Below, one piece after another: positions 34,752 through 44,784 of a DNA stretch of 64,000 nucleotides. The DNA lies in NCBI RefSeq assembly GCF_002994745.2, contig NC_037090.1, positions 11,901,501 through 11,965,500 of the forward strand. The letters run 5' to 3'. The notes beneath the pieces are model-generated. The model was given only the letters and a program-made list of their open reading frames with translations, searched no databases and had not been told where the DNA came from. The DNA is from Rosa chinensis. Its lineage: Eukaryota > Streptophyta > Magnoliopsida > Rosales > Rosaceae. Position 1 is the stretch's first letter. Each line of letters opens with the position of its first letter. The position numbers and the translations under genes are program-made.

Positions 34752-34950
34752 GCCTATTCATATATTTAATTCAATGGATCACATGTATGAAAATAAATAA
34801 TTTTATTGAATTAAACATCCAAACATAACAAAATTATGCAAAACTAATATTCCAAAGATCACCAAAGATAAACTGAAAAATAGAAAGCATTATTCATAAC
34901 AATAACATAGATATGGCACAAGTGCCTATTATGTCCATGTCCTCGAGTTT
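34752..34950 (-). other. gag-pol spacer of C3 with poly(A) signal
   Basis: This 199-bp AT-rich non-coding gap contains AATAAA on the element strand (about 34800-34810) and a TTTTCAG acceptor-like site (near 34877). It could end a gag-only transcript or serve splicing. That reading is inference. Confidence 0.5.
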
Positions 34951-36000
34951 TCAATCCTCGATGTATCCATTAGCTGCTTGGAAATCAGTAATCTCCAAGG
35001 TGGTATCCATAGGGACTGACTCTTCCACAAGGTTGGCCTCTCGAGTTCCGCGTCTGGCGTGATACTCTCCTATCTCTTCATCTGTTGCACGACAGGTGCG
35101 GGACCAATGGTCAGTGCCTCCACATCTATAACATAGATTATGCTGATTTTGAGGGCGACGGGCCGGACCAGGGTTCTCTCTAATTTGAGCTTGTCGGACT
35201 TGGGCATTTCGGTTTCCACCACGTGGGCCTTGTCCACGTCCTCCTCGACCCCTTGGGCCATTGCCTGGGTGGTCGCGGTCATATGGGCCATTTCTGGGTC
35301 CATTTCTTCGTCCATGCCTTGGACGTTCAGACCTTCTTCCCCTTCCACGGCCCCGGTTCCTCCTTCCACGATTATTTTCGTGATGGGCAATAATATTTGC
35401 TTCAGGCAAAGGAATTGCTCTAGTACCGGTGGGCCTTGCTTGATCATTCCTCAAAAGTAGGTTGTTGTTCTTTTCAGCGAGCAACAGGATGGTGATTAAT
35501 TCAGAGAATCTAGCAAAGTTTCTTTCCCTGTATTGTTGCTGCAGGACCATACAGGAAGGAGGGAAGGTGGAGAAAGTTTTCTCCAGTAGGTCAGCTTCTG
35601 TGAGCTCTTCTCCACAGAATTTTAGGAGTGACCGAATCCGGCAGATTTCAGAGTTATACTCATTGACAGTCTTGAAATCCTGGAAGCGTATGTTCTGCCA
35701 ATCGTGTCTTGCTTCCGGCAAGTAGATGGCTCTTTGATGGTTGAATCGCTCTTCTAGAGCGACCCAAAGAGACCGTGGGTCCTCTTCAGCTAAATATTCC
35801 ACCTTGAGTGCTTCCTCCATATGTTTCCTGATGAAAATCATAGCCCTTGCCTTCATGTCTTCAGGAGTGATGTTGTCAGCAATAATCGTTGATCTCATCT
35901 TATTTGCAGTCAGATGGAGCTTGACATCTTGGGTCCATTTGAGGTAGTTCCTTCCGGAAACTTCCAAAGCGACAAAGTCAAGCTTGTTGAGATTTGACAT
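34951..36000 (-). CDS. Copia C3 gag
   Basis: A complete 349-residue capsid/nucleocapsid protein that would form the cytoplasmic virus-like particle. The N-terminal half is a copia-type gag core (WTQDVKLHL, LWVALEERF). An Arg/Gly-rich basic stretch lies at about 209-285, followed by a CCHC zinc knuckle with C290, C293, H298 and C303 (CYRCGGTDHWSRTC). The acidic C-terminus ends in a normal TGA. The start MSNLNKLDFV is conserved in C2. It is the first ORF after the leader and is not fused to pol. Confidence 0.93.
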   Translation of the reverse strand: MSNLNKLDFVALEVSGRNYLKWTQDVKLHLTANKMRSTIIADNITPEDMKARAMIFIRKHMEEALKVEYLAEEDPRSLWVALEERFNHQRAIYLPEARHDWQNIRFQDFKTVNEYNSEICRIRSLLKFCGEELTEADLLEKTFSTFPPSCMVLQQQYRERNFARFSELITILLLAEKNNNLLLRNDQARPTGTRAIPLPEANIIAHHENNRGRRNRGRGRGRRSERPRHGRRNGPRNGPYDRDHPGNGPRGRGGRGQGPRGGNRNAQVRQAQIRENPGPARRPQNQHNLCYRCGGTDHWSRTCRATDEEIGEYHARRGTREANLVEESVPMDTTLEITDFQAANGYIED

Positions 36001-36065
36001 TCTCTACAAGGATTTAAAGGACAATAGTTAGTGCCATGGGTAATGACTTCCATAAGCAATCAATA

Positions 36066-36446
36066 AGAACTTCAGGTTCTATAACATGATACTAAAAATC
36101 GGATTAAACATGTATAGTGAATTTGTGAAGGAAACTTCAAGTTCCTTATATGGTATTATCGAAGCTACATGTTCGATACATGTGAAATATTATTACTTAG
36201 TTCTTTCGGTAACTCCAATTGAATACGACCAGGTAAGAAGATGAGGTTTAGGTGGAGCGAGGCTCGCTTAAGTACACAGCCTCATTGAATCTTACCTAGA
36301 CATCGCATCTAATTGGATGAGCCTACTTGGAAAGGTTCATAATCTTTCAGTGTTGTCGAAACTACAGGTTCGATACATGTGAACTTCTGGTTCAATATTT
36401 ATGTATGAATTTTTGGTTCAATGTTTATGTGTGAACTTCCGGTTCA
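36066..36446 (-). other. Leader hairpin array of copia C3
   Basis: At least seven short stem-loops: AGAAC/GTTCT (36066-36080), AAGGAA/TTCCTT (36128-36147), TATCGAA/TTCGATA (36157-36178), TCGAA/TTCGA (36355-36372), TGAAC/GTTCA (36380-36394), TGAAT/GTTCA (36406-36420) and TGAAC/GTTCA (36432-36446). The loops are related to CTTCAGG or CTACAGG. Confidence 0.6.
36215..36316 (-). other. Conserved long stem-loop of copia C3
   Basis: The arm 36215-36240 pairs with 36291-36316 (CCAATT at one end with AATTGG at the other, AGGTAAGA with TCTTACCT). The tip is GAGC-GAG-GCTC. In C3 it lies in the leader, upstream of gag, unlike C1 and C2. Confidence 0.6.
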
Positions 36447-37101
36447 TTAAGTACCTACATTCCTCACATATATATTCTAATGCAAAGAATTTAAGCGGGT
36501 AAAATATTTAAATTTAATATGAGCAGGTAAAACATTATCATAATAAATAATGAAGGAAAGATGTATCATTATCACAAAGTCCAAACAAGTATATATAGAT
36601 ATTCGTCACAATATACATGAATTGATAGCTAAATTAAAAGCTATTGATTTTCCTCTTTCTTTCTTTTTTTTCAATCATGCCAATTATAATGCAAGAGAAA
36701 TAAGTGTCTCTCATAGAGGATTAAGTTAAACTAGATGCTTCAACAAAAGTCATAAATTGTGACTGCAGTTCCTACTGAACAACAGTCAAAAAACGAACTG
36801 AAACACTAAGCAAAACTACCCAGAAAAATATGAAAATTTACAGAGATGTACTAAACATATAAGGGCTCCAGCATACAAAATTTGGTGAATTTTGGAGTTG
36901 AATTACTATTTTAAATAAATACTGGAACACAGAGATCAGAAGGTAAAATGAAACAGCAAAATAGGTTTTTGTTTGGAAAAACCTACTTGGTTGTAGAGCT
37001 TGTAGAGTGATGTTGATTGAATGATGAACTGCCTCTTCTCTGCAACCCAAGAGTTATTCACCTCTTCTCTTGTCAATCTGCAATCCGAATCCTGGAGCTA
37101 T
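36447..37101. other. Distal leader of copia C3
   Basis: Non-coding and AT-rich, with no ORF of note. Confidence 0.5.
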
Positions 37102-37115
37102 TCGTGCTGATAACG
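37102..37115 (-). promoter_or_regulatory. Putative primer binding site of C3
   Basis: CGTTATCAGCACGA on the RNA strand abuts the 5' LTR and is shared with C1 and C2. Confidence 0.5.
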
Positions 37116-37453
37116 TGTTGTAAAATGAAAGTGAAAGTGTTTCAGGAAATGGATAGAGTTTTGCTTCAATGAACTTGAGAGAGAGAGAGAGAGAGAGAGT
37201 TTAGATGCAGATAATAGGTGTAGTATTTCTGTTTTTCACCATCTTTCATGGATGAGAAATGGACTACATATATAGTGGAAGATAAGGAACATATAGCCTA
37301 AAGTCCTCCATAAAACAAGGACCCCTAAAGTCCTCCATAAAACAAGGACCCTTAAATTCCTCCTTAAAACATGGATCCCCTAAAACTAGGAAAGAGAAAA
37401 GCATCTTCTAATATACAACAATTTACATGATATAGCCATAATAATTTACAACA
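37116..37453 (-). repeat. 5' LTR of copia C3
   Basis: 338 bp, read as identical to the 3' LTR. A TATATA-type box lies near 37266-37272 on the element strand. Confidence 0.95.
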
Positions 37454-37642
37454 CTAAGCACAACTAAGAACCTTCTTTTCTTCGGTCGCAAAAAGGGGTC
37501 CTTAATCTTTGAAAAAAAAGAATGACGAAATCTACGTGCAAATCAATGGGGGTTGAAAATGAAAGAATGATCGTAAAATGTAAACAAAACAAAAATGAAA
37601 AGAGTGACAAACTCTACATGAAAATGAAACCTGTTATGTCAC

Positions 37643-37830
37643 GTACTATTTTTTTTCTAGAGAAAGGGCAGGTACTTTTATTGAATAGCATTCAAGGTTA
37701 CACATCGCTTCAACAATGAAATCAGGAGGAAGTAATCCCCATGAACTAGAACTTGTAGACTTTAAAGTAAACTTAGCTAAATTATGAGCCACTTCATTGA
37801 TTTGACGGTAAGCATGACTAAACATAGAAC
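37643..37830 (-). mobile_element. 5'-truncated LINE remnant (RNase H-like C-terminus)
   Basis: The minus strand reads an RVT_3/RNase H-type tail, with NEVAHNLAKFTLKS, then WGLLPPDFIVEA, then the element's 3' end and a short poly(A) (TTTTTTTT on plus, 37650s). It is only about 180 bp long. I found no clear target duplication. Confidence 0.65.
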
Positions 37831-38419
37831 CTGAAATTAACGCTAATCTCTATTATTTAATTTCCTACCCAACGGATCAAGCAAGGTTGAGGACCGGCCA
37901 AAAGATTCTCATAAAAAAATAATAATAAAATGGAACACTCTTGTGTCCTAATTTTTGTTAGCAAGAGTATACTATTCAAAAAAATTAAATCACTTTCGCC
38001 GACATGTTAATAGTTGGTAAAAATCTCAAAATAAAAATAAATAAATAAAAGGGAAAACTAACCTTCACTGATGAAATTTTACAGCAAAAGGTTCCCATCA
38101 AAAAATTAATTAAAAGGAAAAGTCTTGTGCCAAACAAATTTCATTGTCCAGACCATACTATTCTTTTTTTTTTTTTTCGTTGGGGTAAGACCATACTATA
38201 AAAAATGGGAAAATTATAAAGCATTTTTTTTCAACAAATAATTAGTCGGTTAAAACCTCCCAGTTAAAAAGAGATGAATTTTTCTCAATGAAATGTTTAT
38301 CCAGAAAAGACGAAGAGACACTCTTGTGCCGACAATTTCTTCGTTACCTGTCATAAAAATGTTAAGTATAAACCACTTCTTTATCATTATAAAAATATAA
38401 AAATGGACACAGACTTACT
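37831..38419. other. AT-rich intergenic region
   Basis: I see no gene or clear element here. Confidence 0.5.
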
Positions 38420-38716
38420 AAGCATCTCCAACAGCTTCCCTAAAATTTCTCTATTATAGGGAAGCAAAAATTAAAATATCCAAAAAAAATTCTGCTCAAA
38501 CTTCAACAGATTCTCTATTTTACAGATTCCATAATTCTTCTCTAAATCCTTCCCTAAAATTTTACAAATTGCTGTAAATATATGGAATTTTGTTTTCTCT
38601 CTCATCACTATCTCTATTTTAGGAATAATTATAGAGAATATGTTGGAGCAAAACAGCCAAATTTTTCCCTCAAATGGAGAAAAATCAAAATATGAGGAAT
38701 TTGTTGGAGTTGCTCT
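38420..38716. mobile_element. MITE, copy 1
   Basis: About 297 bp with terminal inverted repeats AGCATCTCCAACAG and TGTTGGAGTTGCTCT. The interior (TTCCCTAAAA, AGGGAAGCAAAA, GAATTTTGTTTT) matches the copy at 60777-61060. The target duplication is not clear. Confidence 0.75.
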
Positions 38717-39088
38717 GAGTTGTCATAAAAAAAATCTCTACTAAAAGATGAAACTCCATCCTTAAATATATAGAAGCGGGATAAGAGCGAGCTCATTGCT
38801 CTTACCCGAATTTATTGAAGTAAGAAAAATGAAGTACAAAGCAAGGGGGGCTATACCAAAACCTTGCCAAAAGAGAAGGACCAACAAAAAAAGAAGTACA
38901 AAAGCAAACAAAACCAAAAGAACCAAAACTAACTACAAATTAAACAGTAGCACTAGAACTTCACTTTGGTACCGTGAACAAAGAATTAACCTAAGCCCCC
39001 AAAATAAGAGTTGAACACCCAAGTAATTTCTCTGCACACCCATCCTTTTTTATTTCATCTTTATTAGAGATTTTTTTTTTCGATGACA
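38717..39088. other. Intergenic, no gene seen
   Basis: A short A-rich, Lys/Asn-rich open frame (38796-39014) has no recognisable features and is not called. Confidence 0.4.
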
Positions 39089-39467
39089 CCTATAACCAAG
39101 GTTTCAAATTTCAGTTTCGGTTTCGATTTCGGTACTTCAAATTTAAGAAAATTTCGGAGAAAATTTCAATTTCGGTGGAAATTTGGGTTAAAAATGAAGA
39201 AATTATATTAATTACATTTATAAAATGATATTTTTGAATGAAACTTTTACATGGACTAAACTAACTTATAATAAACCTATTTACAATGTAGCCTCTCTAA
39301 AATTATACATTTATAATAAAAATATATTTAATATGTAGGAGTAATTAACTAGTACTGTAGTAGGTTGCTAAACTGGTGTTTTTACTATATGTAATTATAA
39401 TTGTGCTGTATATTGAAAATGTGAATGTAATTTAGTTTTTTTTTTTTTTTTTTATGGTTGGAACCCA

Positions 39468-39617
39468 GTTGAATTGTCATTGTTCCACAATATATAGATC
39501 ACTCGACCTTGACTAACTCAAACCTAACTAAATGGCGTACATGTTGAATTGTCATTGTTGCACAATATATAGATCTCTCAATCTTAACTAACTTAACCTT
39601 GACTAAATGGCGTACAA
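39468..39617. repeat. 75-bp tandem duplication
   Basis: Two head-to-tail units of 75 bp (39468-39542 and 39543-39617), each starting GTTGAATTGTCATTG and ending AAATGGCGTACA. The Mutator-like element inserted at the end of the second unit. Confidence 0.75.
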
Positions 39618-39623
39618 GTTGAA

Positions 39624-41397
39624 GGATTAATTTCAGTTTACCCCCCTGAGGTTAGGGGTCGTCATCATGTTAGTCCCTCGAGTTTCAATTTAATCAGTAA
39701 CACCCTTGTACTCTCCAAATTCATCAGCCGTGTCCAATTTCTACTATTCCGTCCAATTTGGACCGTTAAGTCTGACTTTTGAGGGCTAAAATGGTCATTT
39801 CAAGACAAAAAAAAATAAAAAATAAAAAGAAATTTTTTTTTGTTTTTTTTTTTTGCATTTTTTTTCTGTTTTTTTTTTCCATTTTTTTATTTTTTATTTT
39901 TATTTTCTTTTTCTTAGCTTATTATTATTATTTTTTTTATTTTTTATTTTGTCTTCAACTTATACACCACAAGTTATAATAGGTTTATAAAAACAAAAAC
40001 AAAAAACTCTAGGTGGTCAAAAAGCCGCTCACTGGTCTACCATATTTGTGATATATCTCCAATAAAGCAAAGAATTTTAGGATATATCTGTAAAATATAA
40101 TAGGTTTATAAAGTGAAGAATTTTAGGATATATCCCCAATAAAGTGAAGAAATATCTATAAAATATGATTAAAAAAATAAATACATATATTTCTTCACTT
40201 TATTGGGGATATATCCTAAAATTCTTCACTTTATTGTGATATATCTCCGATAAAGCGAAATTTTTTATATTTTAAACCTATTATAGGGTTTAAACCTATT
40301 TTATATTTTAAACCTATTATATTTTCAACCTATATTTTAAACCTATTATAGGATATATTTTAAACCTATTATATTTTATAGATTTATTTTACAAATATAT
40401 CCTAAAATTTTTCGCTTTATCGGAGATATATCACAAATATCGTAGACCAGCGAGCGACTTTTTAACCACCTAGAGTATTTTTTTTTTGTTTTTATAAACC
40501 TATTATAGGGTTTATTTATAACCAGCCAGCGAAAAATTTTAGGATATATTTGTAAAATATATCTATAAAATATAATAGGTTTATAAAGTGAAGAATAATA
40601 GGATATATCCCCAATAAAGTGAAGAAATATTTGTAAAATATAATTAAAAAAATAAATACAGATATTTCTTCACTTTATTGGGGATATATCCTAAAATTCT
40701 TCGCTCACTGGTCTACGATATTTGTGGAACATCTCCGATAAAGCGAAGAATTTTAGGATATATCCCCAATAAAGTGAAGAAATATATGTATTTATTTTTT
40801 TAATCATATTTTATAGATATTTCTTCACTTTATTGGTTTATCGGAGAATTTTAGGATAAATCCCCAATAAAGTGAAGAAATATATGTATTTATTTTTTTA
40901 ATCATATTTTATAGATATTTCTTTACTTTATTGGGGATATATCCTAAAATTCGTTGCTTTATCAGAGATATATCACAAATATTGTAGACCAGCGAGCTGC
41001 TTTTTGACCACCTAGAGTTTTTTGTTTTTGTTTTTATAAACTTATTATAACTTGTGGTGTATAGGTTGAAGACAAAATTATTTAAAAAAAATAATTATTA
41101 TTATAATAAGCGAAGAAAAAGAAAAAAAAATGAAAGAAAAAAACAGAAAAAAAAAATGCAAAAAAATAAAAACGAAAAAAAGAAGAAAACAATTTTTTGT
41201 TTTGTTTTTTTTTTGTCTTGAAATGACCATTTTAGCCCTCAAAAGTCAAACTTAACGGTCCAAATTGGACGGAATAGTAGAAATTGGACACGGTTGATGA
41301 ATTTGGAGAGTACAAGGGTGTTACTGATTAAATTGAAACTCGAGGGACTAACATGATGATGACCCCTAACTTCAGGGGGGTAAACTGAAATTAACTC
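39624..41397. mobile_element. Fold-back Mutator-like element
   Basis: 1774 bp with terminal inverted repeats of about 180-200 bp and a 9-bp target duplication CAAGTTGAA (39615-39623 and 41398-41406), the Mutator signature. The interior is a nest of smaller inverted and direct AT-rich repeats (GATATATCCCCAATAAAGTG and complements), so nearly the whole element can fold on itself. No ORF of note. Confidence 0.88.
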
Positions 41398-42283
41398 CAA
41401 GTTGAATTTGGTAGCACTGTTTGAGTAATACTAGTCTTACCCAAGGTTTCAAGTTTCGGTACTTCAAATTTAAGGAAATTTATGAGAAAGTTTCAATTTC
41501 GGTTAAAAATAAAGAAATCATATTAATTGCATTTATAAAATGATATTTTTGAATGAAACTTTTACATAGACTAAACTAACCTATAATAAACCTATTTACA
41601 ATGTAGCCTCTCTAAAATTATACATTTATAATAGAATTGTGATATTTAATATGTACGAGTAATTAACTAGTACTATAGTAGGTTGCTAAAATAGTGTTTT
41701 TATCTATATGTAATTATAATTGTGCTATATATTGATAATTTGAATGTGATTTACTTTTTTTTTTATGGCTGAAACCCAGTGGGAGGTTTGGCCATCACGC
41801 ATTTTTCATTAATAATTAGAAAAATAAAACTAGGGGGGACGTAATACCAAAACCACGTGAATGAAAATGAACAAGTACAACAAAAGCAATATAAAGTATT
41901 AAGAATAAGTGTTACTACAATGTGGTTCGATCCATATGGTTGAACTATTTTCATTTAGTATCATACAATACTACTTCCAAGTATATGAATTTTGAAAATG
42001 ATTTTGGTTGCAGATAAAAACAAAAAGGTTTTTTGTTGTATTCAACTTGATTGGAAAAAAAATAAAAAAAATAAAAATAAAAATATGAGTAAAAAACTTC
42101 GTTGTCAGTATGAATTTTTAAATAACTTGTGTGTAGATATTTCAGAAATTAAAAATTTCGCGGAAATGTACGAAATGATATAGCATAAGAATTTCGTTTC
42201 AATACTTCCAAATTACAGAAATTTCAATGGAAATTTCGGTAGTTTCGGAGAAATTTGAAACCTTACCCATAACAAAAATAAAA

Positions 42284-42650
42284 GGGAAAATCGTCCGTAC
42301 AGTACCTGACCTTTTCCCAATTCTAAACTTTCATACCTCACGTTAAGAAAATATCAAAATAGTACCTGAGGTTTCGACCCCGACCGAAGATTGGTACCTG
42401 GAGCCGTTAGCTCCGTTATAAAGACTAACGACTTAAGGATATTTTCGTCTTTTCATGTCTTAACCCCTTATTTTTTAATCTAAACATTTAAAAAAAAAAT
42501 TTTCTCTATCACTACTGTTCATTTCTCTCTCTCCCCCTCCCTCTCTCGTTCCCATTCAAACCCAGAGCACTCTCTCTCTCTCTCTCTCTCCCCATTCAAA
42601 CCCATGATTCTTTTTCTCTCGTTCCCATTTAAACCCATGAAACCCAGAAT

Positions 42651-42696
<46 letters not shown>

Positions 42697-43725
42697 GCAT
42701 GCCCATTCAAACCCAGCGAACCCGCAGTGACCATCAAAACCTCAATATTCCGATTTCTGCAAATCTCCTCCAAATTGAAATTCAAGTATATAGGGAGGTA
42801 GAGCTCGACAAGAGAAACAAGTTTGATACCTAAGTCGAAACCAAACTTCGCCGGAAGACAGAGCAAACTTCGCCGGAAGACTCAAAAACTTCTTCTCCTC
42901 GATTATCTCTCTTGGCTTATCATCTGAATGAGCAAATACCATGAATAGGTCGGCCACATCGAGAGGAAGCTTCTGATATAGGTGCAAGACCACGACGTGG
43001 CAGGAATCGGAAAAACCTGCCGGAGAAGCCACCACATTCTCTCCTTCAATTCTCTGTCATTGGACGTCTTTTGACAAAACAGAAGGCATAGGGATGACAG
43101 CGACACCAAGACGAAGAAAACTAGGCTGGTCCAATGTCGGGAATATGCCAGAAAAGTGTGGCGGCTATTCGGGTTGGTACTGACCCGGTCTGGGTCTCGA
43201 TCAATATATTCCTTCAACGGTCAAGATCTTCTGCCATTTGAAATCAACGGTCCGGATGTAGCTGACTTTAAAATTATATTTTTAATCATATTTTTGGATA
43301 TTACAAACGTCCAAAAATCATTAAAATTAGCTTGGGTGTTCGAAAAATCTTCCAAAAATTCATACGAACTCATAACGACGTCTAGTTTAATCCTACAGGT
43401 TAGAAAGATAAAATTTGACAAACCAAAAATTTAAATAAATTTTCAAAACTAAAAATAGTTTAAAACTAATAGAAAAAAAATTTTGCTTTTTTTTTATATT
43501 ATTATATGAAAAAACTAAAGAAAACAAAAACAAAAACAAAAGGGTAAATTGGTCATTTAATGATAAAAATATGTCAGCTGTCAGTTTTTGTAACGAAGGT
43601 AACGACATCAGGTACCGATCTTCGGTCGGGGTCAGAACCTCAGGTACCGTTCTGATATTTTCTGAACGTGAGGTACTGAAGTTTAGAATGGAGAAAATGT
43701 CAGGTACTGTACGGACGATTTTCCC
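42284..43725. mobile_element. Mutator-like element with possible captured sequence
   Basis: 1442 bp with terminal inverted repeats of about 135 bp (GGGAAAATCGTCCGTACAG and complement) and the 9-bp duplication AAAATAAAA (42275-42283 and 43726-43734). The interior contains a long CT microsatellite (42567-42700) and a GC-richer stretch (about 42800-43250) unlike the surroundings. That stretch could be captured host sequence (Pack-MULE), but I recognise no parent gene. Confidence 0.85.
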
Positions 43726-44068
43726 AAAATAAAAAGGAGAGCTACAAATTCTCTCAGTCACTAAGCATTCACACTATTCCCAACGTTCAATAACTAAAAC
43801 GTAAGCAAAAGAAGTTCCAACAAGTGATGACATTCATTCCAAAACAAACACTCCAACAGCATTTTGGAGCCTTGGCAACAACAAATGTATTTCATCATTC
43901 TTTTAATGACAAATGAAATTAGTACATCAACTATTTTGATACAAGTTCCACCACCTTCCCACATTCTCCAATCAAAGAATAGCTGTACAAACAAATTATT
44001 ATATACAATGTACAGTCAAGCAGTTAAATAAAGTCATTAACAAACTCTACACTTAACTTTTATAGTTC

Positions 44069-44745
44069 CTAAGGAGGGCATTGTTGTTCCTCGCATTTCA
44101 AAAGAGCCATCCGCTGTGACGTTGAATAACCTTGCCTATTGTTGAGTATACCAATGTACGTTCGAAGTCTATACCTGTCGGAACTGGTCAGGGAAAATGG
44201 CGGGTTGAGTATGAGGGATGGTGCTTCCACTAGAAGAAATACCAAGAGACGCACAGCTTTTGAATAAAATACTGCTGCACTGTCCATGTCACCCATAAGC
44301 TCATCAACCTGCCATGTGATATATGAATATATGATGGAAAGAAAAAAAAGAAAAAAGAAAAAAAAAACAATTTCATAGGGTAATTTGTGTAATATGTAGA
44401 GATCTTGATGTAATTTGCACTAAACTCCCCTTTGGAAGTTCAGTGTGGAGGTTATTTGCTCTGTTGTTAGTCATCTTGGGTTTCTAATCAGCTTTACATC
44501 TTAGAATCTATTCAAAGACCCATCTAGCTTTTATTAATGCACTCTTCATTGCATACACATCTTAGGTTATGAATTTTGAATGACCAAACTGATACTCTAC
44601 TAATTGAATAAGACAGCATGGAGAAAAAGAAAAGTAAAAAGAAAAAGGTAGTTCAGACACATGGCAATTGTATGTGGCTTGTATAAGTTGTATAAACTGG
44701 TAACCAAAACTCCAGAATTTTGGCTCAGAAGTTTACAATGTCATA

Positions 44746-44784
<39 letters not shown>

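Larger units (their letters stand above)
30339..37453 (-). mobile_element. Ty1-copia retrotransposon C3 (young, apparently intact)
   Basis: A 7115-bp element with two 338-bp LTRs (30339-30676 and 37116-37453) that look identical, including an (AG)11 run. The target duplication is CTAAG (30334-30338 and 37454-37458), and the empty site is present near A1 at about 3157. On the minus strand the order is 5' LTR, priming site, 1.1-kb leader, gag, 199-bp spacer, pol, structured 3' region, purine tract, 3' LTR. Both ORFs are complete, so it may be autonomous. Confidence 0.96.
39097..42265. mobile_element. hAT-like element with a nested insertion
   Basis: It begins CAAGGTTTCAAATTTC and ends GAAATTTGAAACCTTA, with imperfect 8-bp flanks CCTATAAC (39089-39096) and CCCATAAC (42266-42273). 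A Mutator-like element (39624-41397) lies inside. Its first 370 bp or so are repeated directly at 41442-41785, so it may be two related copies or an internal duplication. No transposase is seen. Confidence 0.6.

Noticed and set aside
39779..39979. Phe-rich 66-residue ORF
   Set aside because: Translation of T-rich low-complexity sequence at the start of the fold-back element.
39800..41240. Regular repeats that could suggest a CRISPR-like array
   Set aside because: They are inverted AT-rich repeats inside a Mutator-like element with a 9-bp target duplication; spacing is irregular and the genome is a plant.
42519..42866. A 115-residue Arg/Glu-rich ORF
   Set aside because: It is produced by reading a CT microsatellite in the antisense direction.
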